Source: Candidatus Fermentibacteraceae bacterium
Lineage (GTDB): Bacteria > Fermentibacterota > Fermentibacteria > Fermentibacterales > JCC-6
DNA: 48,420 nt
Assembly (NCBI GenBank): GCA_016744855.1
Contig: JADGDO010000018.1
Coordinates: 1 to 48,420 of the forward strand
Reading direction: 5' to 3'
The notes under the pieces were generated by a model that had not been told where the DNA came from, did no database searches, and worked only from the letters and a program-made list of their open reading frames with translations. Below, one piece after another: positions 25,100-33,494 of this stretch (positions are counted from its first letter, which is position 1; the number at the start of each line of letters is the position of its first letter). The position numbers and the translations under genes were made by a program.

Positions 25100-25693
25100 A
25101 TGAAAGCATTTTTCATTACGGTTGTTTTTGCTCTTCTAGTTGTAACCGCATGCGGTGGCAGAGAGGTTACGAGAACCGAAACAGACACAGTTACCGACCT
25201 GAGCGGATACTGGAACGATACAGATGCACGTATTGTTGCCGATTCGATTGTTGACCAGGTTCTTGACAGTCGTATTCAGGGTCTGGGTGAGAGAGTTTCA
25301 GGAGACAGATCCGAGTCTTACCCGGTTATTGTTGTCGGCGGCGTTCGCAACCAGAGTATCGAGCACATAAATGTAGACGTGTTTATGTCTGAGATTGAAA
25401 GATCTCTCCTGAACTCAGGCCGATACCAGATTGCTGCCGGAGGACGCGAGCGCGATGAAGTTCGCGGCGAGAGAAGAGACCAGTCCATTTTTGCTTCCCC
25501 AGCAACTGCAGCAGAATTCGGACGTGAAATCGGTGCAGATTATGTGATGACAGGAACTGTAAACTCGATTGAAGACGAAGCTGATGGAACAAGAGCAGTT
25601 TTCTATCAGGTCAATATCGAGCTTATCGATGTTGAAACGGCCCTAAAAGTGTGGATGGGCTCTACTGAAATTAAAAAGATCATAGAGAGATAA
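25100..25693 (+). CDS. lpoB: LpoB-like penicillin-binding protein activator lipoprotein
   Basis: The 197-residue lipoprotein (MKAFFITVVFALLVVTAC) resembles LpoB, the outer-membrane lipoprotein that activates a bifunctional peptidoglycan synthase. It has DLSGYWNDTDARIVADSIVDQ directly after the linker, PVIVVGGVRNQSIEHI, SLLNSGRYQI and a C-terminal GADYVMTGTVNSI with ALKVWMGSTEIKK. The ATG 25100 has AAAGGAG at 25088-25094. No PBP1b gene is in the window, so the partner is not shown. The next gene is a COG3014-like protein, which accompanies LpoB in some proteobacteria. Confidence 0.78.
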   Translation: MKAFFITVVFALLVVTACGGREVTRTETDTVTDLSGYWNDTDARIVADSIVDQVLDSRIQGLGERVSGDRSESYPVIVVGGVRNQSIEHINVDVFMSEIERSLLNSGRYQIAAGGRERDEVRGERRDQSIFASPATAAEFGREIGADYVMTGTVNSIEDEADGTRAVFYQVNIELIDVETALKVWMGSTEIKKIIER

Positions 25694-25694
25694 T

Positions 25695-27002
25695 ATGAAA
25701 ACCATCCATGTCCACATTCTTACCGGGTTTCTTCTTGTTATGTCTTGTGCTGTCGCGTATACGAGCACCATGGGACCGGTACTTAAGGAAATGGATCAGG
25801 GTAGTAATACACAGGCCATAGTGAGATTGAAGGATGTTTTCCCTGACAGCACCGGCAGAGACCGTTTGCTTTATCTGATGGAGCTGGGGAATCTCTCGAG
25901 ATATGCCGGTCAACAGAGTATTGCCCAGGCAGTTCTTCTGAGGGCTGACAGACTCAGCGATGATCAGTGGGGAACAGACATAGGACAGCAGGCACAGTCC
26001 ATGGTTACCAGCGATCTTGCGCTTGATTTCAGGGGATCGGATTATGAGAAGGTTCTCATCAATTACACCCTGGCAATGAGCTATGCCTTAGCCGGTGATC
26101 TGGAGTCTGCTGTTGTAGAGGCCAGAAGAGTTAACGAGAAGCTGAAAGCCTTCAATACCCGTTACGGAGATAATCCGAACAGATATTCCGATGATGCCTT
26201 TGTTCGCTACTTCATGGGAGTGCTCTATGAAATGGATGGAGACTATGATGACGCTCTGATTAGCTATCGTCTAGCCCTCTCTGCATACGACTCTATTTAT
26301 GCCGATCAGTTCAACTTGTCGGCTCCCCGTCAGTTGCAGGCAGATGCCATGCGACTCGCTCACTTCAATGGTTTTACCAGCCTTTTCTCAACTTTTGAGA
26401 GTCAGTGGCCGGGATTGAACTGGCAGGTATCAGGTCCGAGTGCAGATATGGGTGAAATAGTAGCGGTGGTTGAATTGGGAAATATTGCAGCACGAAGAGC
26501 TTCCGACTTCAATGTATATTCAAATGACAGAGTCTACAGCATAGCTCTTCCCACAATACCTGACTTTCCCCGAAGAAGGGTAAGTGGAGTAATTTCCGTT
26601 GCGGGAAGAACGGCAGACCTCTTTCTGGTTGAAGACCTGAACAGTATTGCTCGGGAAAACCTTGAAGATGAAGCTGGGCGAAACACTATCCGTGCTGCTG
26701 CAAGGCTTGTTATTAAAGCCGGACTTGCAGATCTTGGAGAAAGTGCTGCCGAGCAGCTTACTGACAATGAAAATGTCAGTAGCGGAGTTGGTCTGATTCT
26801 TAGCATCATTGGAGCAGCCACAGAACAGGCCGATCTGAGAGCGTGGCTTACTCTTCCTGCCCAGATACAGATGGTACGTATGCAGGTTCCAGCGGGAAGC
26901 TGGCCCGTAAGTTTCACTGTTAACGGTAGGAATTACACTCATGATCCGGTTTCTGTCGAAGCTGGCGAGATTACTCTGGTATTTATGAGGGAGGAATTCT
27001 GA
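25695..27002 (+). CDS. COG3014-like exported protein with TPR-type helices
   Basis: The 435-residue protein has a signal peptide (about 1-21; the cysteine at 18 could be a lipobox). Residues ~45-215 form helical hairpins of TPR style (YEKVLINYTLAMSYALAGDLESAVVEARR and FVRYFMGVLYEMDGDYDDALISYRLAL, both seen in pieces). A globular region with GEIVAVVELGN follows, and a strand-rich C terminus ends in FMREEF. Layout and the neighbouring LpoB gene point to COG3014, a family of unknown function. It starts one base after the LpoB stop and shares its last base with the deoC ATG. Confidence 0.65.
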   Translation: MKTIHVHILTGFLLVMSCAVAYTSTMGPVLKEMDQGSNTQAIVRLKDVFPDSTGRDRLLYLMELGNLSRYAGQQSIAQAVLLRADRLSDDQWGTDIGQQAQSMVTSDLALDFRGSDYEKVLINYTLAMSYALAGDLESAVVEARRVNEKLKAFNTRYGDNPNRYSDDAFVRYFMGVLYEMDGDYDDALISYRLALSAYDSIYADQFNLSAPRQLQADAMRLAHFNGFTSLFSTFESQWPGLNWQVSGPSADMGEIVAVVELGNIAARRASDFNVYSNDRVYSIALPTIPDFPRRRVSGVISVAGRTADLFLVEDLNSIARENLEDEAGRNTIRAAARLVIKAGLADLGESAAEQLTDNENVSSGVGLILSIIGAATEQADLRAWLTLPAQIQMVRMQVPAGSWPVSFTVNGRNYTHDPVSVEAGEITLVFMREEF

Positions 27003-27643
27003 TGAATCTAGCCTCATTCATAGATCACACTCTGCTCAAGCCTGATGCGACATCTGGATTGATAGAAACTCTTTGCGCTGAAGCCGTAGAGTATGATTTT
27101 TATTCAGTATGTGTTAATCCGATATGGGTTCCTTTTGCAAGAGATCTGCTTGAAGGAGAATCTCCACTTGTTTGCTCTGTTGTAGGATTCCCTCTTGGAG
27201 CTACTCCACTGGTTGCTGCAGAAGCAGAGTGGGCAGTTGCAAGCGGAGCCGGAGAAGTTGATATGGTTATTCCTGTGGGTTTACTCAAGCAGGGAGACAC
27301 AGCTTCTGTTCGCAGAGTGATTCATGAGGTGGTTAGCGCTGTCCCGGAAACACCTGTCAAGGTGATTCTGGAAACATGTCTTCTTACTGAAGAAGAAAAG
27401 ATCACTGCCTGTTCCATCGCATTGGACTCGGGAGCAGCTTTTGTAAAAACCAGTACTGGTTTTTCAAAAGCAGGTGCAACTTTGTCAGATGTGAGGTTGA
27501 TGCGTAATACTGTGGGCTCTGCCATTGGAGTGAAAGCCTCCGGTGGAGTTCGTAATTATGATACTGCAATAGCCATGGTTGAAGCTGGGGCCTCTAGGAT
27601 TGGCACTAGCAGCGGTATAGCTATAGTAAAAGGTAATAAATAG
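27002..27643 (+). CDS. deoC: Deoxyribose-phosphate aldolase
   Basis: DeoC cleaves 2-deoxyribose 5-phosphate to acetaldehyde and glyceraldehyde 3-phosphate. The class I aldolase landmarks are IDHTLLKPDA at the N terminus, VGFPLGATP, VDMVIPVG, KVILETCLLT, FVKTSTGF with Schiff-base Lys149, and GVKASGGVR with the second lysine. Length is 213 residues. The product enters the same triose pool as the transaldolase/transketolase genes at 30097-32449. It is translationally coupled to the upstream gene. Confidence 0.96.
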   Translation: MNLASFIDHTLLKPDATSGLIETLCAEAVEYDFYSVCVNPIWVPFARDLLEGESPLVCSVVGFPLGATPLVAAEAEWAVASGAGEVDMVIPVGLLKQGDTASVRRVIHEVVSAVPETPVKVILETCLLTEEEKITACSIALDSGAAFVKTSTGFSKAGATLSDVRLMRNTVGSAIGVKASGGVRNYDTAIAMVEAGASRIGTSSGIAIVKGNK

Positions 27644-27652
27644 AACTGATGT

Positions 27653-27695
27653 AGAAAAGAAAGTGGGCAATTGGAGGGGTTAACCAATTGCCCAC
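27653..27695 (-). terminator. Rho-independent terminator for the minus-strand small gene
   Basis: Reading the minus strand, GTGGGCAATTGG (27695-27684) pairs over 12 bp with CCAATTGCCCAC (27674-27663) around a nine-base loop, and TTTCTTTTC follows. On the plus strand no T run follows the hairpin, so the signal is directional. It ends transcription just past the deoC 3' end. Confidence 0.75.
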
Positions 27696-27755
27696 CTGAG
27701 AACCCGGATTAGTTGGGTAAAACTTTTATCCTTGTCGACTGATCTGGGAGGGGGT

Positions 27756-27845
27756 TCAGATCGGCCATGCTATTAGGATAAAGACTGGCAGTGCAGCGAT
27801 TGCTACCGTTAACATCAGCCAGCTCTTGAATCCGGGTTTGTACAT
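27756..27845 (-). CDS. 29-residue single-span membrane peptide
   Basis: The peptide begins MYKPGFKSWL, continues as one hydrophobic helix with Leu, Val, Ile and Ala (residues ~10-26), and ends IAWPI. The basic N terminus predicts a cytoplasmic N end. GAGAGG (27858-27853 on the minus strand) lies seven bases before the ATG. A terminator 60 bases past the stop completes a full gene structure. It is divergent from pcrA. I know no named family. Short length and no homologue comparison limit confidence; the spacing of ribosome site, frame, helix and terminator is the argument. Confidence 0.6.
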   Translation of the reverse strand: MYKPGFKSWLMLTVAIAALPVFILIAWPI

Positions 27846-27903
27846 CTTGTATCCTCTCTTTCGTAAATACTTTTTTCGAACACAAACATAGGAAGCAAGA
27901 ACC

Positions 27904-30078
27904 GTGCCACAAAAAAATGACATTACACTGAATATTGATCAACAGCAAGCGGTAGAACATAATAGCAGTCACCTTCTTGTTCTTGCTGGAGCAGGAAGTG
28001 GTAAAACAAGAGTGCTTACCGCAAAAATTGCACAAATTATTGACACTGGTCTTGCAAAGCCTTGGCAGATTCTGGCTATGACTTTCACCAACAAGGCTGC
28101 AGGTGAGATGCGTGAGCGGATATATGCTCAGTTAAATGATGGAAGCATGAGGCTGCGTATGGGCACCTTCCACAGTGTTTGTGCCTGGATTCTGCGAAGA
28201 GAGGCCCGATCTCTGGGATTCCCAGAGAACTTCTCGATTTACGATGGTGATGATCAGAAAACACTTTTGAGAAGAATTCTTAAAACTGCAGAGCTTCCAA
28301 TGAAAGTAACCCCGGGTGCTGTCAGAGGGTACATATCCAACTCAAAGAATGACCTTATAACCGTAGAGGAAGCTCTATCCGGAGCAGCTACACCCTACCA
28401 GGAATCTCTTGCCATTGTATACCGCGACTACGACAAAGAGCTGCAGAAGTGTGGTGCTTTTGATTTTGACGATTTATTGACACAAGTTCTTCTCGCGTTA
28501 CGTCAAAATAATGACACTGGTAAATATTACAAAAATATGTTTACCAGGATTCTTGTCGATGAGTATCAGGATACCAACAAGGTTCAAAATGAGATACTAA
28601 AAGAGCTTTGTGGAACTGATACTGTGGTGACAGTTGTAGGTGATGACGATCAATCTATTTACGGTTGGCGTGGTGCCAGGGTTGAAAACATTCTTGAGTT
28701 CCCTCAGAATTACCCGGATGTGAAAACAATAAGACTTGAGACTAATTACAGATCGACTGGGAATATTCTTCTTGCATCTTCGGCTCTGGTTAAGCACAAT
28801 CGAAACAGACACGGCAAGACTCTCAGACCAGTTCTAGGTGCCGGAGAAAAAGTTCAAGTACGGCAAACAGTGACTCCCGATGATGAGGCACATTTCATTC
28901 TGTCCGCTGCCAGAGACTTAAACAGTGATGGTATTCCATGGAATGAAATTGCAGTTCTCTTCCGGACAAATGCTCAGTCACGTCCTCTCGAGACAATGTG
29001 TAGAAGACTGAGAATCCCATATGAAGTAGTTGGAACTGTTCGATTCTTTGAAAGAACAGAGATTAAAGACATTGTTTCCTACTTAAGAATAATTATTAAC
29101 CCAATGGATACTGGCAGCTTTAGAAGAGTGCTGAACAAACCGACCAGAGGAGTTGGTGCAAAAGGGCAGAGTAGTTTCTTTGCATGGGCTTCAGAGCATG
29201 GAACTGATTCAGTAACTGCTCTGGAGAAAAGCAGTTCAATTCCCGGGCTCACAAAAAAAGCTCAGGTTACTCTTGAGACCCTGGGAAGAAACCTTAGGTC
29301 TTGCATGGATGGTGTGGTTGCTGGAGATACAGCGAGCGATATTGTAGACAGAGTCCTTGATTTCACTGGTATTCTTGACCTTTATGGTACCGGTGAAGTT
29401 GCCGATGAAACCCGCTTGGAGAATATCAGGGAACTAAGAAGTTACGCTGCAGAATATGATAGCAGAAGCCCTGAGGGGGGTCTACCCGGTTTTCTTGCAG
29501 AGCAGAGTCTTCTTTCCAGCTCAGATTCTTATTCGGGAGACGAAAAACTTGTTCTGATGACTCTTCACAGTGCCAAAGGGTTGGAATTCGATTGCGTCTT
29601 TGTCTCTGGGCTTGAAGAGGGAATGCTTCCCTATATCAGGCCACAGGAATATTCTCCAAAGGATCTTGAGGAGGAAAGAAGACTGCTTTATGTGGGTATG
29701 ACACGCGCACGGAAAAGGCTTTTTTTGACCTGGTGTACCAACAGACCCCGTCCAGGCAGTTTCCCCATAGGCCCAAGCAGATTCCTCTCTGAGATTGCCG
29801 ATAATGATGATCATGATAACCATCTTCCGAGATCACAGTTTAAAAAACCGACTCCCAGCGCTGTTGATTCTCCGGCACAATCTGCTTCTTCATACAGCAG
29901 GGGGAATCTTGTAAAGCACCCCAGGTACGGTAAGGGAGTTGTTGTATCAGCTAAAAGACGTGGAAGCGAGTGGGAGCTGAAAATTAATTTCGGTTTCGAT
30001 GAACCCAAAACACTGCTTACCGGTTATGTTCCTGTACCAGTTTTGAAAGAAAAAGCTCAAAGATCAGATCTAGACTAA
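27904..30078 (+). CDS. pcrA: UvrD/PcrA-type superfamily 1 DNA helicase
   Basis: The 724-residue 3'-5' helicase acts in repair and in clearing proteins from DNA. Motif I AGAGSGKT, motif II VDEYQDTN, motif III GDDDQSIYGWRGA, motif V LMTLHSAKGLEFD and motif VI LYVGMTRARKRL are intact. The C terminus carries the PcrA Tudor-like segment (VKHPRYGKGVVVSAKR), which contacts RNA polymerase in Bacillus PcrA. The start GTG 27904 has AGGAAG eight bases before it. The gene is divergent from the 29-residue peptide gene and followed 18 bases later by transaldolase. Confidence 0.95.
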   Translation: MPQKNDITLNIDQQQAVEHNSSHLLVLAGAGSGKTRVLTAKIAQIIDTGLAKPWQILAMTFTNKAAGEMRERIYAQLNDGSMRLRMGTFHSVCAWILRREARSLGFPENFSIYDGDDQKTLLRRILKTAELPMKVTPGAVRGYISNSKNDLITVEEALSGAATPYQESLAIVYRDYDKELQKCGAFDFDDLLTQVLLALRQNNDTGKYYKNMFTRILVDEYQDTNKVQNEILKELCGTDTVVTVVGDDDQSIYGWRGARVENILEFPQNYPDVKTIRLETNYRSTGNILLASSALVKHNRNRHGKTLRPVLGAGEKVQVRQTVTPDDEAHFILSAARDLNSDGIPWNEIAVLFRTNAQSRPLETMCRRLRIPYEVVGTVRFFERTEIKDIVSYLRIIINPMDTGSFRRVLNKPTRGVGAKGQSSFFAWASEHGTDSVTALEKSSSIPGLTKKAQVTLETLGRNLRSCMDGVVAGDTASDIVDRVLDFTGILDLYGTGEVADETRLENIRELRSYAAEYDSRSPEGGLPGFLAEQSLLSSSDSYSGDEKLVLMTLHSAKGLEFDCVFVSGLEEGMLPYIRPQEYSPKDLEEERRLLYVGMTRARKRLFLTWCTNRPRPGSFPIGPSRFLSEIADNDDHDNHLPRSQFKKPTPSAVDSPAQSASSYSRGNLVKHPRYGKGVVVSAKRRGSEWELKINFGFDEPKTLLTGYVPVPVLKEKAQRSDLD

Positions 30079-30096
30079 CTCAAAAGGAGACAATTC

Positions 30097-30741
30097 ATGG
30101 AACTCTATATAGACACCGCTAATGTAGACGAGATAAGAGAAATCGCAGAATGGGGAGTCCTCTCGGGAGTTACCACCAACCCCACACTTATTGCCCGCGA
30201 GGGCAGAGACTTCCTGGAAGTAATTCGTGAGATATGCGAGCTGGTTGACGGTCCCGTCAGCGCAGAGGTTTTAAGCGAAGACATGGAAGGCATGATCAGA
30301 GAGGGTAGAGAAAAGAAGGACTGGCATGAGAGTGTTGTGATTAAGCTTCCATGTACCCCAGCCGGTATCGGTGCCTGCTCTGTTCTTGAAGATGAGGGCA
30401 TTGCGTGCAATGTTACCCTGGTTTTCAGTGCTGGACAGGGATTTCTTGCTGCAAGTGCCGGAGCTACTTTTGTGAGCCCGTTTGTTGGAAGACTTGATGA
30501 CGCTGGAACGAATGGTATGCAGGTTGTAGAAGATCTGGCTGAGATGTTCGAGATGCACGGATTCCGTACAAGAATTATCGCAGCTTCAATCAGAACTCCT
30601 AACCATCTGACCGAAGCAGCCCTTGCAGGAGCTCATATTGCTACAGTTCCCTTTAGTGTCATAAAAAAATCAATTCTTCATCCACTTACCGATAAAGGGC
30701 TTGCTTCTTTCAGAAAAGACTGGGAAGCTGCACAGAAATAA
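30097..30741 (+). CDS. tal: Transaldolase / fructose-6-phosphate aldolase family protein
   Basis: The 214-residue protein belongs to the short TalC/FSA group. It opens MELYIDTANVDEIREI, has GVTTNPTLI, catalytic Lys83 in VVIKLPCTPAG, and SPFVGRLDDAG. The short group includes true transaldolases (TalC) and fructose-6-phosphate aldolases; the split transketolase directly downstream favours transaldolase in the pentose phosphate route. AAAGGAG precedes the ATG. The stop overlaps the next ATG by one base. Confidence 0.94.
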   Translation: MELYIDTANVDEIREIAEWGVLSGVTTNPTLIAREGRDFLEVIREICELVDGPVSAEVLSEDMEGMIREGREKKDWHESVVIKLPCTPAGIGACSVLEDEGIACNVTLVFSAGQGFLAASAGATFVSPFVGRLDDAGTNGMQVVEDLAEMFEMHGFRTRIIAASIRTPNHLTEAALAGAHIATVPFSVIKKSILHPLTDKGLASFRKDWEAAQK

Positions 30742-31523
30742 TGATTTCTTCAAGGATAATCCGGGAAGATATTCTGAAAATGATCCACCGGGCTGGCAGC
30801 GGTCATCCCGGTGGTAGCCTTTCCTTAGTAGAGGTTCTCATACATCTCTATTGGAAGGAAATGAGAATTGACCCGTCTAATCCGAACTGGGAAGATCGTG
30901 ATCGTTTGATTCTTTCCAAGGGCCACGGAGCTCCGGCTCTATACTCAATTCTAGCAAGACGAGGATTCTTTCCGCCGGCTTCTCTTGATTCTCTCCGGAA
31001 ATTTGGCTCCGATCTTCAGGGGCATCCGCACATGCAGAGCCTTCCAGGTCTGGACTGCTCGACCGGAAGTTTAGGGCAGGGACTCGGGATAGCTGCTGGC
31101 CTCGCTCTTGGGCTTTCTTTAAAAAAGAGTGATGCAAGGGTATTTTGCATACTGGGTGATGGAGAGCTTCAGGAGGGTAGTATCTGGGAGTCTGCAATGT
31201 CTATTCCAAATTTAGAGCAGAAAAACATAGTAGCTGTTATAGACAGGAACCGTGTGCAACTTGATGACTCTGTTAAGAATATCATGCCTGTTGAACCACT
31301 TGCAGAGAAGTGGAGGGCATTCGGGTGGACTGTTGCTAATTGTAATGGTCATGATTCCCAGGAAATTGAACGGGCATTTGCAACGCCGACAGATAGACCT
31401 CTCGTCATTATTGCAGACACTATTAAGGGCAAAGGAGTTTCTTTCATGGAAGATCTTGCTTTGTGGCACGGTAAAGCCCCCGACAGGGATCAGCTTCATG
31501 AAGCTCTTAAGGAATTGAAATGA
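30741..31523 (+). CDS. tktA: Transketolase, N-terminal subunit
   Basis: This is the thiamine-diphosphate half of a split transketolase. It shows RIIREDILKMIHRAGSGHPGGSLS, SKGHGAPALY, TGSLGQGLGIAAGLALG and the TPP motif GDGELQEGSIWESAM ending in VIDRNRVQLDD. Length is 260 residues, matching the N-terminal half of full-length enzymes. It is followed by the C-terminal half with a four-base overlap, so the two are probably made in equal amounts and assemble into an alpha2beta2 enzyme. Confidence 0.95.
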   Translation: MISSRIIREDILKMIHRAGSGHPGGSLSLVEVLIHLYWKEMRIDPSNPNWEDRDRLILSKGHGAPALYSILARRGFFPPASLDSLRKFGSDLQGHPHMQSLPGLDCSTGSLGQGLGIAAGLALGLSLKKSDARVFCILGDGELQEGSIWESAMSIPNLEQKNIVAVIDRNRVQLDDSVKNIMPVEPLAEKWRAFGWTVANCNGHDSQEIERAFATPTDRPLVIIADTIKGKGVSFMEDLALWHGKAPDRDQLHEALKELK

Positions 31524-32449
31524 AAGCTACAAGAGTAGGTTATGTAGAGGGTCTTCTTGATGCGGGAGAGAGAGACAGCAGAGTTATTGTTATCGATGGC
31601 GATGTTAGCCGTTCCACAGGAACAGTAGCATTCCAGGATAGGTTTCCCGGAAGATTTTTCAACTTGGGTATTGCAGAACAGAATATGGCTGAGTACTCTG
31701 CCGGCCTGGCTCTCGCCGGTTTTATACCTTTCTACAGTACCTATGCTGTTTTCGCAACAGGAAGAGCATGGGACCAGATTCGCACTTCTATCTGCAACAT
31801 GAATCTGAACGTTCGTATTGGTGGCGCCCACTCAGGAACAAGCGTTGGTCCGGATGGAGCTACCCATCAGGCTTTGGAAGATATAGCAGTTACCAGAGTT
31901 CTTCCAAACATGACTGTTCTTGTCCCCGCCGACTCTAATCAGACCAGACAAGCAGTTCTTTCTTCTCTTGAAATTGATGGCCCTGTTTACATAAGATATG
32001 GAAGAAATCCTGTCCCTCAGATTTATGAGAGAAACACCCCCGTAGTTCCCGGCCGAGGCAGGTTGCTTCGCGAAGGGAAACACGCTTCCATTATTGCTGC
32101 AGGAGCAATGGTTTCAATTGCTCTTCAAGCAGCTGAAATGCTGAAAAAACAGGGAATAAGTGTTTCTGTGGCTGATATGATAAGTATTAAACCACTGGAT
32201 ACCGAGTTGATTCTACATATGGCAAAAACATCTGAAGTTATTGTTACAGCAGAAGATCATCAGGTTACAGGAGGTTTGTATGGAGCGGTGGTAGAATTCC
32301 TCGCGGAACATTCACCTCACAGAGTAATCCCTGTAGGAGTTAACAACAGATTCGGATGCAGCGGCACTCCGGAAGAAGTTTTGAAGCACTGCGGACTCAC
32401 CGCTGAGATCATTTCAGGGTGTGTAGAAAAAGCTCTCAAAAAGTGGTAA
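31520..32449 (+). CDS. tktB: Transketolase, C-terminal subunit
   Basis: This 309-residue half carries the pyrimidine-binding and C-terminal domains. It shows VIDGDVSRSTG, FFNLGIAEQNMAEYSAGLALAG with the glutamate that activates TPP, GTSVGPDGATHQALEDIA, and the C-terminal TAEDHQVTGGLYGAVVEFL. It is an exact complement of the preceding gene. Closely related 1-deoxyxylulose 5-phosphate synthase is the alternative, but pairing with transaldolase and the GPDGATHQ form favour transketolase. It ends the pcrA-tal-tkt run. Confidence 0.95.
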   Translation: MKATRVGYVEGLLDAGERDSRVIVIDGDVSRSTGTVAFQDRFPGRFFNLGIAEQNMAEYSAGLALAGFIPFYSTYAVFATGRAWDQIRTSICNMNLNVRIGGAHSGTSVGPDGATHQALEDIAVTRVLPNMTVLVPADSNQTRQAVLSSLEIDGPVYIRYGRNPVPQIYERNTPVVPGRGRLLREGKHASIIAAGAMVSIALQAAEMLKKQGISVSVADMISIKPLDTELILHMAKTSEVIVTAEDHQVTGGLYGAVVEFLAEHSPHRVIPVGVNNRFGCSGTPEEVLKHCGLTAEIISGCVEKALKKW

Positions 32450-32454
32450 TTCCA

Positions 32455-32483
32455 TTGACTTCCGATGATTAGTTCGATAGCTT
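32455..32483 (+). promoter_or_regulatory. Possible promoter of the serA-module operon
   Basis: TTGACT (32455-32460) is followed after 17 bases by TAGCTT (32478-32483), a weak -10. The leader to the serA start would be about 55 bases. Confidence 0.4.
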
Positions 32484-32543
32484 TCATGAGTTGGGGATTC
32501 TGATTTTACTACTATCAAATTAACCGCAAAGTGGAGGATTAAA

Positions 32544-33461
32544 TTGGCTAAAGTTCTTATATGTGACGCCGTTGCTGATTCTGCTCTTGATATGCTCAGA
32601 GATGCTGGGCATGAAGTAACAGTAAAAACCGGCATGGACCAAGATGGTCTACTTGAAACTGTCCCAGCTTACGATGCTATGGTTGTCAGGAGCGCTACCA
32701 AGGTCAGAGTTCCTGTACTCGAACACTGCAAGAATACGCTCAAGCTTGTTGTTCGCGGCGGAGTCGGCCTCGATAACATCGATGTAAAAGATGCAGAAGA
32801 ACGCGGTATTGCTGTAAGAAACACTCCCAGCGCCAGCTCTGTTGCTGTTGCTGAACTAGCACTTGGTCACATGCTTGCATGCTGTCGCTACATTCCCATC
32901 GCAGACAGAACTATGAAGCAGGGCGAGTGGAACAAAAAACAGTACGGTAAAGGTCTCGAGTTGTGGCACGGAACACTCGGTCTTATAGGATTCGGCCGCA
33001 TTGCAAAAGAAGTTGCAAAGCGTGCAAAAGCATTTGATATGGATGTAGTTTTCTACGATCCATTTATTCAGGACGAAATGATCGATGGAGCAAAGAAAGT
33101 GGACCTCGAAACACTTTGCAAAGAGGCTACAGTTATCAGCCTTCACATCCCCCACAATGATGCTACTCATTACATTCTTGACAAGCCTCAGTTCGATATG
33201 ATGAAAGACAATGTGATAATTGTTAACTGCGCCCGTGGCGGTACAATTAATGAAGTTGCTCTTGTTGATGCACTCGACTCCGGCAAGGTTTTTGCCGCTG
33301 GTGTTGATGTCTATGAAAAAGAGCCTTCCACATCAGAGAATTGCCCTCTGATTGCTCACCCTAAAGCAGTTGCAACTCCTCACATCGGAGCAGGCAGCAA
33401 AGGTGCTTCCGGAAGAGTCGGGTCAGAGGTAGCAAGCATAATTATTGATTTTTTCAAATAG
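32544..33461 (+). CDS. serA: D-3-phosphoglycerate dehydrogenase-like 2-hydroxyacid dehydrogenase
   Basis: The enzyme family oxidises D-2-hydroxyacids with NAD; SerA starts serine synthesis from 3-phosphoglycerate. The sequence has VVRGGVGLDNID, the cofactor motif LGLIGFGRIAKEVA, VNCARGGTINE, the catalytic glutamate in DVYEKEPS and the catalytic histidine in ATPHIGAGS. At 305 residues it lacks the regulatory ACT domain, as in the short SerA types. The start is TTG 32544 with GGAGG upstream. Module gene A starts 33 bases after its stop with no visible terminator between, so they may be co-transcribed. Confidence 0.9.
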   Translation: MAKVLICDAVADSALDMLRDAGHEVTVKTGMDQDGLLETVPAYDAMVVRSATKVRVPVLEHCKNTLKLVVRGGVGLDNIDVKDAEERGIAVRNTPSASSVAVAELALGHMLACCRYIPIADRTMKQGEWNKKQYGKGLELWHGTLGLIGFGRIAKEVAKRAKAFDMDVVFYDPFIQDEMIDGAKKVDLETLCKEATVISLHIPHNDATHYILDKPQFDMMKDNVIIVNCARGGTINEVALVDALDSGKVFAAGVDVYEKEPSTSENCPLIAHPKAVATPHIGAGSKGASGRVGSEVASIIIDFFK

Positions 33462-33494
33462 AAGAATATTTATCTCAAACTGAAAGGTAGAAAC

